Assembly: GCA_947489425.1 (NCBI GenBank) | Contig: CANLDL010000002.1 | Coordinates: forward strand, 124,001-188,000 | From: an uncultured Pseudomonadales bacterium | Lineage (GTDB): Bacteria > Pseudomonadota > Gammaproteobacteria > Pseudomonadales > Cellvibrionaceae | Direction of reading: 5' to 3' | Length of the DNA stretch: 64,000 nt | Shown: positions 1-8,601 of the stretch, in pieces | Layout: every line of letters starts with the position of its first letter | Position numbering within the stretch: the first letter of the stretch is position 1 | The notes under the pieces: generated by a model | What the model was told of the DNA's origin: nothing | The model's input: only the letters and a program-made list of their open reading frames with translations | The model's database searches: none | Position numbers and translations under genes: made by a program

Positions 1-28
1 CAAAATCCCAAAAATAAGCACAAAAGTG

Positions 29-394
29 ATGACAAACATGGCTAACCCTAAAACCTTAGTCAACAGGCGACAGCTAAGGCGTCACAAATTATCGGCCGAA
101 ATTACGATTAAAAACACATTAACGTCGGCACCCATTGGTAAGCTTGTCGATATTCATCAAGAAGGGTTATTGATATTGGGTAACCCTTTAACAATGGAAT
201 CAGCCTATCAATTATCGCTTTCTCTACCGAACAGTATTAATCGGCAAACTAGCTTTGAAGTTGGTGTAGAGTGCTTATGGAGCCAACCCTCAATGAACGA
301 TGGTGAATTAGCATGGGTTGGCTGTACTATTATTGATAAATCAAAAAATGCCTCGGCATGTATACAATCATTAATCAATATAACCTCAAATTAA
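29..394 (+). CDS. PilZ-domain protein
   Basis: Small (121 aa) soluble protein resembling a stand-alone PilZ domain, the c-di-GMP receptor fold. An arginine-rich RxxxR-like stretch (RRQLRRHKL, about residues 13-21) precedes a beta-rich region. The second PilZ motif, usually D/NxSxxG, reads DIHQEG, so the serine is replaced by histidine and c-di-GMP binding may be weakened or lost. GTG at 26, ATG at 29 and ATG at 38 are all possible starts and none has a clear ribosome binding site; I chose the first ATG. It precedes the CorC-family gene by about 110 bp. Family assignment is moderate; the target process is unknown. Confidence 0.6.
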   Translation: MTNMANPKTLVNRRQLRRHKLSAEITIKNTLTSAPIGKLVDIHQEGLLILGNPLTMESAYQLSLSLPNSINRQTSFEVGVECLWSQPSMNDGELAWVGCTIIDKSKNASACIQSLINITSN

Positions 395-503
395 ACTCTG
401 ACTAAAAACACTCTTTGCCTAACAGGGTAATTTTATAGATAATGAAGAAATGGCATTATTTAACTCCAGCGATACAGCATACATTTAAGTAGGTTAACCC
501 TCT

Positions 504-1787
504 TTGAACGATATCCCATTAAGTATTCTATTTGGCATCCTCGGCTTTTTAATTTTTTGCTCCGCTTTTTTTTCTAGCTCAGAAACTGCGATGATGGCGT
601 TAAATAAATACAGGCTCCGCCATCTTGAAAAAAAAGGGCATCACGGTGCAAAACGCTCTTCAAAATTATTAAAGAGACCCGATCGCTTGATTGGCGTTAT
701 CCTTATTGGTAACAATCTCGCCAATAATTTTGCAGCGGCCCTGACAACCTTGCTTGCATTAAGGCTTTATGGTGAGAATGCTGTTTTTACTGCTAGCGTT
801 TTATTAACATTAGCGGTGCTTATTTTTGCTGAAGTCACCCCCAAAACTATCGCCGCTCTTTACCCAGAGAAGGTCGCTTTCCCATTTAGCATATTGCTTA
901 AGCCTTTATTATTTTTACTCTACCCAGCAGTCTGGGTGGTTAATCATATATCTAATGGGCTAGCTAGATTATTTGGTGTCGACACCAATAATATGGGCAA
1001 TAATGAGCAACTAAACCCCGATGAACTACGCACCATTGTTGGTGAAGCAGGTGGTTTAATCCCCAATAATCATCAAGATATGCTGCTCAATATTTTGGAT
1101 TTAGAGAATGCCTCAGTAGAAGATATTATGATTCCGCGTAGTGAGGTAAAAGGGGTTAATTTAGAAGATAGTATTGAGGACATCATCGCACAGTTGGAAG
1201 AGACGGAATATACGCGGCTACCGGTGTTTCAAGGCAATATAAATAATGTCATCGGTATATTACATTTGCGCATCACACCCAAATTACTCAATAGCTCTAC
1301 TCCTTTTGATCACGATAAACTACGAGAGCATATTACCGAGCCTTATTTTGTGCCCGAGAGTACATCATTAAACAAACAATTGATTAGCTTTAAAAATCAC
1401 AAACGTAGTATGGCTCTCGTTGTTGATGAGTATGGCGACATTCAAGGTCTGATTACTCTGGCTGACTTACTGGAAGAAATAGTGGGTGATTTTACAACAG
1501 ATTTAGCCAATGTCCGCGAACCTGATATTACACCGATCGATAGCGGCTGGTACCTAATAGATGGCAGTGCATCCATTCGTGACATCAATCGTAATCTTAG
1601 CTGGTCACTACCTACAGATGGCCCCAAGACGCTCAATGGTTTAATTATGGAATATCTAGAAAATATACCTAAAGGTCAGGTTAGTTTTTTTATCGGAGAT
1701 TACCTAATCGAAACTATAAAATTATCCAATACCATGATTGAACATGCAAAAGTGAAGCACTATTCGGAGAGAGAAGAAAACGGTTAA
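504..1787 (+). CDS. CNNM/CorC (HlyC/CorC) family membrane protein, YfjD-like
   Basis: Integral membrane protein (427 aa) with an N-terminal DUF21 transmembrane domain (about residues 1-190), a tandem CBS pair (about 205-335, including an MIPRSEV motif) and a C-terminal CorC/HlyC domain. The family is linked to Mg2+/Co2+ efflux and is often found next to ffh. Translation appears to start at TTG (504-506), with AGG at 491 as a plausible ribosome binding site; the first ATG lies inside the first membrane segment and would truncate DUF21. Its stop codon overlaps that of the convergent DUF1289 gene: the sequence TTAA at 1784-1787 ends both. Transport substrate is inferred from family only. Confidence 0.85.
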   Translation: MNDIPLSILFGILGFLIFCSAFFSSSETAMMALNKYRLRHLEKKGHHGAKRSSKLLKRPDRLIGVILIGNNLANNFAAALTTLLALRLYGENAVFTASVLLTLAVLIFAEVTPKTIAALYPEKVAFPFSILLKPLLFLLYPAVWVVNHISNGLARLFGVDTNNMGNNEQLNPDELRTIVGEAGGLIPNNHQDMLLNILDLENASVEDIMIPRSEVKGVNLEDSIEDIIAQLEETEYTRLPVFQGNINNVIGILHLRITPKLLNSSTPFDHDKLREHITEPYFVPESTSLNKQLISFKNHKRSMALVVDEYGDIQGLITLADLLEEIVGDFTTDLANVREPDITPIDSGWYLIDGSASIRDINRNLSWSLPTDGPKTLNGLIMEYLENIPKGQVSFFIGDYLIETIKLSNTMIEHAKVKHYSEREENG

Positions 1788-1975
1788 CTTAGGAAAGGGT
1801 TGACCTTTTTTTCACGCTCAAACGCCTTTAAAATCACCTCTCTTTTTTTATTATTCGGCAAACCACCCCACTGAGTAATTTCATCAGCGCTGCGATAACA
1901 CCCAGTGCAAATATCATTTTTGTCCAACGCACAAATAGAAATACAAGGTGATGGAATAGTTTTATCCTCTGTCAT
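1784..1975 (-). CDS. DUF1289 family small cysteine-rich protein
   Basis: A 63-residue protein with the family core PSPCISICAL then ICTGCYRS, giving cysteines in a CxxxC...CxxC layout, followed by the EITQWGGLP segment typical of DUF1289. Function is unknown; the cysteine pattern suggests metal binding, which is inference. A longer reading starts at TTG (1993), but ATG at 1975 begins just before the conserved core and follows a G-rich stretch, so it is preferred. It converges on the CorC-family gene and shares the TTAA stop. Confidence 0.75.
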   Translation of the reverse strand: MTEDKTIPSPCISICALDKNDICTGCYRSADEITQWGGLPNNKKREVILKAFEREKKVNPFLS

Positions 1976-2044
1976 TAAATCTGTGCCCCCCAACTATTCG
2001 ATGTCATTCATATACCCCGTTTACTGATAAGTTAGCCAACTGTA

Positions 2045-2650
2045 CTACCATAGCTTTTTAGGTGTGTGGTGGTGTTTAGGAAAATCATGACCAAAACAGC
2101 GTACCAAGAGCTCTTTAATAATACCCGCCGTTACCCCCCAAATCTCATAGCCCTGATAATGATACGCAGGTGCCCAAGCATGTTCGCCCCAATTGGGAAA
2201 GATATCTGTCCTAATACGACACTCAGACATTAACTCTGCCAATGGAATGATAAAGATACTGTCAATTTCGGCAGGATTAGAAACCAAGGATAAAGAATCG
2301 GTATTGATTACACCAACAACTGGGGTAACTGCTGTCCTATTACGAGTATAAACCGTTGGTAAAAAACCTAACACATCTACCTGTTCTGGCGCTAAAGAGA
2401 CTTCCTCTTGTGCTTCACGCAACGCTGTTGTCAGAGGGAACTCATCACCTTGCTCCCACATACCACCAGGAAAGGCGACCTCACCACTGTGATGAGTCAT
2501 ATGAAATGCTCGCTGAGTCAACAAGAGTGATACAACGTTATGGTGATTGATTAATGGGACCAATATTGCAGCACGACCTGAGGACTGTATCGATGTATCA
2601 CAGATAGGATCTCCTAGACCTTCAGAGATCATTTTGTAATTAAAGGACAT
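2045..2650 (-). CDS. NUDIX hydrolase, probable CoA pyrophosphatase (NudL/YeaB type)
   Basis: A 201-aa NUDIX enzyme. The segment LLLTQRAFHMTHHSGEVAF followed by PGG matches the UPF0035 signature that marks coenzyme A pyrophosphatases, except that one conserved arginine is threonine. The NUDIX box follows (PGGMWEQGDE ... LREAQEEVSL), with Asp taking the first acidic position, as in NudL relatives, and the metal-binding REAQEE core intact. The expected reaction is hydrolysis of CoA or its oxidised derivatives to 3',5'-ADP and phosphopantetheine. It is monocistronic, diverging from the DUF3135 gene. Confidence 0.8.
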   Translation of the reverse strand: MSFNYKMISEGLGDPICDTSIQSSGRAAILVPLINHHNVVSLLLTQRAFHMTHHSGEVAFPGGMWEQGDEFPLTTALREAQEEVSLAPEQVDVLGFLPTVYTRNRTAVTPVVGVINTDSLSLVSNPAEIDSIFIIPLAELMSECRIRTDIFPNWGEHAWAPAYHYQGYEIWGVTAGIIKELLVRCFGHDFPKHHHTPKKLW

Positions 2651-2685
2651 AGTAGAACAAAATAAATAATGAACTGGTTATAAGA

Positions 2686-2740
2686 AAAATCGTCTCTATT
2701 ACATGCTTTTAAGGGCTTATGCTCATGTAATGACGATTTT
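2686..2740 (+). other. Long intergenic hairpin
   Basis: AAAATCGTC at 2686-2694 pairs exactly with GACGATTTT at 2732-2740, and TTACATG at 2699-2705 pairs exactly with CATGTAA at 2724-2730. A small asymmetric bulge separates the two helices and the loop is 18 nt. As RNA this gives about 16 paired bases on either strand. It has no U tract directly after it, so it is not a classical terminator by itself. Confidence 0.6.
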
Positions 2741-2780
2741 GACATACTAAATGACAAAATACTCCCTTAAAAATTGGCTT

Positions 2781-2803
2781 TGCCTGTTTGCATAGGCATT
2801 TTT
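2781..2803 (+). terminator. Possible rho-independent terminator, no gene upstream
   Basis: TGCCT (2781-2785) pairs with AGGCA (2794-2798) and is followed by five T residues (2799-2803). The stem is short. There is no plus-strand protein gene upstream, so if it is real it would end a small RNA that begins near or before the hairpin at 2686. Confidence 0.35.
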
Positions 2804-2950
2804 AATAACTATTTATTCTAGAAATGGCTCTCTACATAGCAAAGTTTTTTTTGTAGTATAAGAAATGTTCAACTTACCATTTAATCAATACTAGTTGTGG
2901 TATTCGAGGTGGGGGCCTCAGCACAGCCAAGTAGCGATAGGAGCAAAATA

Positions 2951-3316
2951 ATGTCTAATCATAATTATCCATCTTTCGATGAGTTACTCAAATTAGCAAA
3001 AGAAGATCCCGATGCTTTAGAAAAATTTCGCCAAGAACAGGTAGAGTTAATCATCTCTCAAGCACCGGCTAAGAACCAACAGCGCCTCCGAGGCCTTCAA
3101 TTTCAAATTGATGCACAACGCTCATTACACAACAGCTCACCAATGGGTGCCTGCCTTAAGATGAGCCAGATGATGCATGAATCATTTGACGATTTACGTA
3201 ATTGGCTCAATAAAATTACTAATAGTAATGACCCACTACGTCACGAAATAGATGAATACGAGCACAATCGTCAGAATGACGCAAAAGTCCTACAATTCCC
3301 TGCTGGGACCCTCTAA
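2951..3316 (+). CDS. DUF3135 family protein
   Basis: A 121-aa hydrophilic, largely helical protein matching the DUF3135 family of gammaproteobacteria (the SFDELLKLAKEDPDALE start and the LRGLQFQIDAQR middle segment are characteristic). Function is unknown. The open frame extends upstream to 2897, but ATG at 2951 has AGGAG 8 bp before it and starts at the conserved region, so the longer version is rejected. A terminator-like hairpin follows at 3355. Confidence 0.75.
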   Translation: MSNHNYPSFDELLKLAKEDPDALEKFRQEQVELIISQAPAKNQQRLRGLQFQIDAQRSLHNSSPMGACLKMSQMMHESFDDLRNWLNKITNSNDPLRHEIDEYEHNRQNDAKVLQFPAGTL

Positions 3317-3354
3317 TTATAGACTCGACTTTGATCTTATACGTATACTAATCA

Positions 3355-3386
3355 AAAAGGCATAATACTCTGTTGTGCCTTTTGTT
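3355..3386 (+). terminator. Rho-independent terminator after DUF3135 gene
   Basis: AAAAGGCA (3355-3362) is exactly complementary to TGCCTTTT (3376-3383), with a 13-nt loop, and the second arm ends in the T run. It lies 38 bp after the DUF3135 stop and just before the next gene's ribosome binding region. Confidence 0.6.
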
Positions 3387-3411
3387 ATTAGCATGATGTA
3401 TAGAGGGTAAT

Positions 3412-3966
3412 ATGAAGTTTTGCAGTCGCTGTGGTAGCTCTATCAACTGGTTAATCCCCGAAGGGGACAATAGAAATCGCTACGTTTGTAGTGATCAAAC
3501 CTGCGGTGAAATCCACTACCAAAACCCTCGAATTATCACAGGATGCCTACCTAGCTATAAAGACAAAATACTATTGTGCCGACGCGCAATCGAACCACGA
3601 TATGGCCTATGGACCTTACCTGCTGGCTTTTTAGAAAATCAAGAAACCACTGCACAAGGTGCCCAAAGAGAGTCTGTTGAAGAGGCAAACGCCAATCTCG
3701 ATATTAAAGAGTTATACACAATTTTTGATATTCCTCATATCAACCAAGTATACTTTTTTTATAGAGCAGAGCTTATTGATACCAATTTTAGCCCAGGAAT
3801 AGAGTCTCTAGATGTGCGCCTATTTAATAAAGAAAATATACCTTGGGATGAGCTTGCCTTTCCAGCGATCAAAAAAGCATTAGAGTACTACTTGGAAGAT
3901 AGTGCAAAGCAACGGTTCACCTTTAGATCCACTACATTAGAGCCATTGAATCCAAAAGCTAAGTGA
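3412..3966 (+). CDS. NUDIX hydrolase with N-terminal zinc ribbon
   Basis: A 184-aa protein. A CxxC pair at residues 3-6 (CSRC) and a second pair near residues 26-31 (CSDQTC) form a zinc ribbon like that of NudC NADH pyrophosphatases. The NUDIX box is canonical: GFLENQE then REsvEE satisfies GX5EX7REUXEE. It lacks the NudC SQPWPFPxS specificity motif, so the substrate is uncertain; a nucleotide sugar or ADP-ribose-like dinucleotide is possible. The 3' end overlaps the convergent YqfO-like gene by 8 bp. Confidence 0.8.
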   Translation: MKFCSRCGSSINWLIPEGDNRNRYVCSDQTCGEIHYQNPRIITGCLPSYKDKILLCRRAIEPRYGLWTLPAGFLENQETTAQGAQRESVEEANANLDIKELYTIFDIPHINQVYFFYRAELIDTNFSPGIESLDVRLFNKENIPWDELAFPAIKKALEYYLEDSAKQRFTFRSTTLEPLNPKAK

Positions 3967-4273
3967 GATCGACAAGCTTATAGACTTCATAGGCAGGCTC
4001 TTCAAAAGGGTGTGTGGCTTTAAGTGCCGACACTACCCTTTTTATAAACTTATCATCGCAGACCATTTCTACTTTATATTCATCAATCACTGACAAGTCC
4101 TGTTGCTGACCGATAAAAGGCTCACTTCCCTGTAGAGGCAGAAATTGACCTTGCCCCAAGGTCTGCCAGCAGCAATCGGCATAGTCTCCAATTTTACCGG
4201 CGCCCTCTTGGAATACAGCTGCTTTAACCTGTTCAAGGTGTGACTCAGGTACAAAAAATACTAATTTATACAT
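3959..4273 (-). CDS. YqfO/NIF3-like small protein
   Basis: A 104-aa protein matching the stand-alone version of the dimerisation domain inserted in NIF3/YqfO proteins (a GAGKIGDYADCCW-type segment, then HPFEEPAYEVYKL at the C-terminus). The fold is related to PII/CutA. Biochemical function is not established, although a metal-related role is often suggested. It is monocistronic and converges on the zinc-ribbon NUDIX gene. Confidence 0.75.
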   Translation of the reverse strand: MYKLVFFVPESHLEQVKAAVFQEGAGKIGDYADCCWQTLGQGQFLPLQGSEPFIGQQQDLSVIDEYKVEMVCDDKFIKRVVSALKATHPFEEPAYEVYKLVDLT

Positions 4274-4374
4274 ATTCTTATATTGAACCTTAAGTGACAG
4301 AAGGAGGGAATGATAGCGCTAAAAGAAGGGTACACTGGGTAAAATAGACTTCACCCAGTGCTCATAAATAAGAG

Positions 4375-5004
4375 TTAGCGCTGTCCCCATTCATCGATGG
4401 TTTTGGCTAAATCACCCTTATTTTTTCTTACCTCAGCAGAAAATTGACCACGGAATGTCTGACCAAGATTAATACCATTAAGTACAACATTAATCATTTT
4501 CCATTGGCCTTGCTTATTTTTGGCCATCGAATAGGAAATTTGATTAGTGCTACTTGCACCGCGTATTTCTTGAACAACAACAGTACGACGCTTATCACCA
4601 AGCTCTTGCTTAGGTGGCAAAACAGATATTTCTAAATCACTAAAATTAGAAATGCCTTTTCCGTAAGTATTTACTAAGCCCACTCTAAAGACTTCAGCAA
4701 ACTGCGTAACCTCTTCTTTAGATGCTTGTTTTGCATAACTCCCCATCACTCCACGCGCAATGAAGTTAAAGGCGATAACAGGGTCCAAAATCTTAGACAA
4801 TTCATCAATAAAAACTTCTGGCTGCTTTACTGGGTCCAAACCACTATTAAGAGCTTCAAGCACATTTTTGGTGGCTTCTTGGACAATTTTATGCGGAGCA
4901 GAATCAAAGGTAACTGGAACAACATTTACTTTTGCCGTGACCAACGGGGATATGCAAAAGAAGCATAATGCAACAAAGTACGCAATTGATTGTTTACGAA
5001 TCAT
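4375..5004 (-). CDS. mlaC: MlaC-like periplasmic phospholipid-binding protein
   Basis: A 209-aa exported protein with an N-terminal signal peptide (hydrophobic segment about residues 8-24, ending LVTA). The body matches the MlaC/Ttg2D family (PEVFIDELSKILDPVIAFNF near residues 62-81, and a C-terminal IKLxGQWKMINVVLNGINL-like segment). MlaC carries phospholipids between the outer-membrane MlaA complex and the inner-membrane MlaFEDB ABC transporter. An AAAGG ribosome binding site lies about 9 bp upstream. The gene sits divergent to the yrbG-kdsD operon, where relatives have the full mlaFEDCB operon, but none of mlaF, mlaE, mlaD or mlaB is present here. Confidence 0.88.
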   Translation of the reverse strand: MIRKQSIAYFVALCFFCISPLVTAKVNVVPVTFDSAPHKIVQEATKNVLEALNSGLDPVKQPEVFIDELSKILDPVIAFNFIARGVMGSYAKQASKEEVTQFAEVFRVGLVNTYGKGISNFSDLEISVLPPKQELGDKRRTVVVQEIRGASSTNQISYSMAKNKQGQWKMINVVLNGINLGQTFRGQFSAEVRKNKGDLAKTIDEWGQR

Positions 5005-5303
5005 TTCTTATATACCTTTACTATCACTTATTTACTGTCATTTACGCTATCGAGCCTTTAAAAGCTTAAGGAAAGCCCCATTAATAAGCGGCCTAAATAT
5101 AGATCCTTGGCCGCTATACCCACTAAACCAATAAATATTTCAACTGGCCCAGCATTTTTTACTGACAGCTCGAACCGCACACTATACCATCTGCACCCCT
5201 ACGCTTACATGTTAATATTTACTAAAAGTAATTGCTTGTAAATATCTACTGCTATCTATCATCAATAGCCTAAGTGCAAAAAACTGAATAGAGACTGAAA
5301 CCT
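5005..5303. other. Divergent intergenic region, mlaC/yrbG
   Basis: This 299-bp gap must hold the divergent promoters of mlaC and the yrbG-kdsD-lpt operon. I see no confident promoter boxes, hairpin terminator or repeat. Short open frames running through it are the antisense of mlaC and are not credible genes. Confidence 0.5.
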
Positions 5304-6257
5304 ATGCTCGACACACTTCTTCCCTGGCTAGCGATTCTATTAGGCTTTGTAGGCCTTATATGGAGTGCGGATAAATTTGTCGACGGTAGTGCAACAATAG
5401 CTAGCCGATTTGGTATTTCCAAATTAATTATCGGGCTCACAGTGGTTGCATTCGGCACATCAGCTCCTGAAGTCGTTGTATCTATCAGCTCGTCACTTAA
5501 AGACTCTGGAGATTTGGCAATTGGTAATGCAATAGGTTCCAACCTTGCTAATATCGGACTGGTGCTGGGAGTCACAGCATTAATCGCCCCTCTGCCCATA
5601 AAAGCACATATTCTTAAACAAGAATTCCTAATTATGCTGGCAGTGTTCGTCATTGCAGGCTTATTTTTATTTGATGGACAGCTTTCTTTAATCGAAGGCC
5701 TTATTCTTGTCAGTTTGCTATTACCCTTGCTGTTCTGGATTGCTTACTCTAAAAAACAACACCCAGAAGAAGAGGAAGAGCTTCCAGAAATCACTTCGTT
5801 AAATATCGGGATCTTATGGTTTATTGTTGGTCTCACCCTGCTGATTGCAAGCGCCGAAATACTAGTATGGGGGGCAAAAGATATCGCCACTCAATTTGGT
5901 GTAAGCCCACTCATTATTGGCTTAACTGTAGTGGCAGTGGGCACTAGCTTACCCGAGCTAGCAGCTTCGGTGGCGAGTGCACTAAAGGGTCATCACGATA
6001 TTGCCATTGGTAATGTCATTGGCTCAAATATTTTTAACTTGCTGTTGGTTATGGGTATTGCGCCTATTATAAAACCCATTGCAATGGAAGCCGAGGTGTT
6101 TAGTCGAGACTTCACTGCGATGGCAATTATCACACTATTTCTAGGCGCAGCTATGTTATTTAGCTATTTAAGAAGCAAGGGTAATAGTCAATTAAGCAGA
6201 CTAGTGGGTATTGCTTTGTTACTATTGTATGCTTCCTATTATGTTTTACTGTTCTAA
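5304..6257 (+). CDS. yrbG: Calcium/sodium antiporter, CaCA family
   Basis: An inner-membrane exchanger (317 aa) with about 10 membrane segments. The two inverted alpha repeats are obvious: GTSAPEV with GNAIGSNLANIGLVLG in the first half (about residues 50-92) and GTSLPEL with GNVIGSNIFNLLLVMG in the second (about 213-252). These carry the acidic and Asn/Ser residues that bind Na+ and Ca2+. It is the first gene of the conserved yrbG-kdsD-kdsC-lptC-lptA-lptB order, 18 bp before kdsD. Confidence 0.92.
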   Translation: MLDTLLPWLAILLGFVGLIWSADKFVDGSATIASRFGISKLIIGLTVVAFGTSAPEVVVSISSSLKDSGDLAIGNAIGSNLANIGLVLGVTALIAPLPIKAHILKQEFLIMLAVFVIAGLFLFDGQLSLIEGLILVSLLLPLLFWIAYSKKQHPEEEEELPEITSLNIGILWFIVGLTLLIASAEILVWGAKDIATQFGVSPLIIGLTVVAVGTSLPELAASVASALKGHHDIAIGNVIGSNIFNLLLVMGIAPIIKPIAMEAEVFSRDFTAMAIITLFLGAAMLFSYLRSKGNSQLSRLVGIALLLLYASYYVLLF

Positions 6258-6275
6258 ACTGCAAGCTAATTTTAT

Positions 6276-7289
6276 ATGACACAAATAGTATCTTCGCCAC
6301 AAGGCAATACGCCTAAAGAGCACGACAGCACGTTCATCAATGTTGGTAGACGCACTATTGCACTTGAAATTGACGCCGTTAATGCACTTAGTGATCGAAT
6401 TAATCAAGACTTTGTCCATGCATGCCAACTAGTATTTGAGTGTAAAGGGCGCACAATTGTCACCGGAATGGGTAAATCTGGCCATATTGGTAAAAAAATA
6501 GCAGCAACACTGGCTAGCACAGGTACCCCTTCGTTTTTCGTGCACCCCGGTGAAGCAAGCCACGGTGATTTAGGTATGATAACTACCGATGATGTCATTA
6601 TCGCTATATCCAATTCGGGTAGCTCTGCCGAGGTTCTCACCTTGTTACCCACCATCAAACGCCTTGGCATACCCCTCATCAGTATGGCAGGCGCACCAAA
6701 CTCGCCACTAGCACAACAGGCCGACGTTAATTTAGATATCAGCGTTAAAAACGAAGCCTGCCCCTTAGATTTGGCACCTACATCAAGCACTACAGTCACA
6801 TTAGTAATGGGAGACGCCTTAGCGGTAGCTTTGTTGGAGGCACGTGGATTCACACCCGAAGATTTTGCATTTTCGCATCCGGGTGGAGCACTTGGTCGAC
6901 GCTTATTGTTAAAAGTGGGCGACCTTATGCATAGCGATAAAGATTTACCTGCCGTTTCTGAAAGTACACCTTTGACGCAAACATTAATCGAAATGACTCA
7001 AAAAGGTTTAGGGATTACCACCGTTATTAATGATGAGAACAAACTAACAGGAGTATTCACCGATGGCGATTTACGCCGTGCGATTGATAAAAATATTGAT
7101 ATTAACCAAGCTCTCATTAAAGATGTCATGTCGGCCAACCCGACCACCATCAATGCCAATATGCTGGCAGCAGAAGCTATGGGTTTAATGGAGCGACGAT
7201 CTATCACTGCATTAATTGTCGCCAATGAAGACCAACAGCCTGTTGGTGTTATCCATATGCACGATATTTTACGGGCAGGCATTTTTTAA
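6276..7289 (+). CDS. kdsD: Arabinose-5-phosphate isomerase
   Basis: KdsD (337 aa) converts ribulose-5-phosphate to arabinose-5-phosphate, the first committed precursor of Kdo for LPS. The N-terminal SIS domain (about residues 40-190) contains TGMGKSGHIGKKIAATLAS and the HPGEASHGDLGMI segment; a tandem CBS pair fills about 210-337 (VGDLM, GVFTDGDLRR, VMSANPTT, GVIHMHDILRAG). Length is typical. It lies between yrbG and kdsC in the expected order. Confidence 0.95.
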   Translation: MTQIVSSPQGNTPKEHDSTFINVGRRTIALEIDAVNALSDRINQDFVHACQLVFECKGRTIVTGMGKSGHIGKKIAATLASTGTPSFFVHPGEASHGDLGMITTDDVIIAISNSGSSAEVLTLLPTIKRLGIPLISMAGAPNSPLAQQADVNLDISVKNEACPLDLAPTSSTTVTLVMGDALAVALLEARGFTPEDFAFSHPGGALGRRLLLKVGDLMHSDKDLPAVSESTPLTQTLIEMTQKGLGITTVINDENKLTGVFTDGDLRRAIDKNIDINQALIKDVMSANPTTINANMLAAEAMGLMERRSITALIVANEDQQPVGVIHMHDILRAGIF

Positions 7290-7339
7290 AGGTCAGTAGA
7301 GATCACTCTCATAGATCATCACAATAAGCGTCTAATGAT

Positions 7340-7879
7340 ATGAAGTTAACAGATATAGATAATGCTATTATCGACCGCGCCCGCAAGATTAAGCTATTAA
7401 TTCTTGATGTAGATGGAGTGTTGAGCGACGGTAAGCTATTTTTTACCAATGCTGGCGAGGAGATAAAAGCATTTAACTCTCTTGATGGTCATGGCATCAA
7501 AGCCTTACAAAAAAGTGGGGTACGTGTTGCTATTATAACGGGCAGAACGAGCCATATTGTTGAAAAAAGGGCAGCCGCTTTAGGGATTACTATTTTGATC
7601 CAAGGCAGAGAAGATAAGTTAGCGGCACTAGAAGAAATCAGACAGAAACACCCATTTGAGCTGGAAGAAATTGCCCATATGGGTGATGATCACCCTGACC
7701 TACCTCTGATTAAATGTTTAGGCCTTGGATTAAGTGTTAATAATGCGCACTGGCTTGTCAAAGAACATGCTCACTGGGTCAGCCAATGCAATGGAGGTGA
7801 AGGCGCAGTAAGAGAGGCTTGTGACCTAATTATGTTAGCTCAAGACACATTTGATCAATCAATATCACCTTACTTGTAA
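7340..7879 (+). CDS. kdsC: 3-deoxy-D-manno-octulosonate 8-phosphate phosphatase
   Basis: A 179-aa tetrameric HAD-superfamily phosphatase that removes the 8-phosphate of Kdo-8-P. The nucleophile motif is LDVDGVLSDG with Asp23 and Asp25; motif II is ITGRTS and motif IV is MGDDHPDLPL. Like other C0-type HADs it has no cap domain. It is 50 bp downstream of kdsD and 36 bp before lptC, almost certainly cotranscribed. Confidence 0.95.
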   Translation: MKLTDIDNAIIDRARKIKLLILDVDGVLSDGKLFFTNAGEEIKAFNSLDGHGIKALQKSGVRVAIITGRTSHIVEKRAAALGITILIQGREDKLAALEEIRQKHPFELEEIAHMGDDHPDLPLIKCLGLGLSVNNAHWLVKEHAHWVSQCNGGEGAVREACDLIMLAQDTFDQSISPYL

Positions 7880-7915
7880 GGCCTACTATAAATAAGCAGC
7901 TACTATAATTCGCCA

Positions 7916-8557
7916 ATGACTAAATCTAAAAAAATAGTATTCGCCTGCCTATTGCTTATCATTATCGCAACATTATCCTGGCAGTTTATCCCCAAAGAGT
8001 TTTTTAAAAAACAGCTCACTAGTATTTTGGGCGATGAGCCGGTACGCGTAGATTTCCCTGTTAGTTATTTAAATAACACTCGAACACAACAATTTAACAA
8101 ATATGGCTTACTAGACTACACCCTAACCGCCAACGTTATTCGACAATTTGAAATGGATGTTGCCACCAAACCAGACTTAATTATCGAACAGCCTTTTTTA
8201 ACCATTTACAACGACGACGTTGACTCAAGTAATCCACTGAGTATCGAAAAGCTTAAAGCTTCCCCTATTATTGTATCCACCGTATCTGCTGATATTGCCG
8301 AGGGTTTTGATAACAATGACAAACTCACATTAAAGGGCAATGTTATTATTACCCAAATTGATGAAAACGGTGAACCGAGCCTACTTAAAACATCGGTACT
8401 TCATCTAGAGCCTAGTCGTCGGTACGCGCAAACGGACAAACCTGTTATTATCACTGACCCTGAGGGCACAACTAAAGCGACAGGTATGAAGGTATTTTTA
8501 AATGACAAACGTATTGAACTGCTGTCTAAGGTTAATAGTCAATATACTCCGCGCTAA
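7916..8557 (+). CDS. lptC: LPS export ABC transporter periplasmic protein LptC
   Basis: A bitopic inner-membrane protein (213 aa). One membrane helix at about residues 6-25 (IVFACLLLIIIATLSWQF) is followed by a periplasmic beta-jellyroll (LptC/OstA fold). It receives LPS from LptB2FG and passes it to LptA. Sequence conservation is modest, as is normal for LptC, but the position between kdsC and lptA settles the call. It is slightly longer than E. coli LptC. Confidence 0.9.
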   Translation: MTKSKKIVFACLLLIIIATLSWQFIPKEFFKKQLTSILGDEPVRVDFPVSYLNNTRTQQFNKYGLLDYTLTANVIRQFEMDVATKPDLIIEQPFLTIYNDDVDSSNPLSIEKLKASPIIVSTVSADIAEGFDNNDKLTLKGNVIITQIDENGEPSLLKTSVLHLEPSRRYAQTDKPVIITDPEGTTKATGMKVFLNDKRIELLSKVNSQYTPR

Positions 8558-8601
8558 CATTTAATTTTATGGCACTAATAAATCATACAGAGTATTTATC
8601 G

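Larger units (their letters stand above)
2651..2950. other. 300-bp intergenic region with two hairpins
   Basis: This gap separates the divergent NUDIX and DUF3135 genes. It contains no credible ORF. Two structured elements are listed separately: an interrupted perfect-arm hairpin at 2686-2740 and a short hairpin with a T run at 2781-2803. The DUF3135 ribosome binding site (AGGAG at 2939) lies at its right end. No other recognisable element was seen. Confidence 0.6.

Noticed and set aside
6404-6853. 149-codon open frame antisense to kdsD
   Set aside because: The sense-strand gene has clear SIS motifs; the antisense product matches nothing I recognise.
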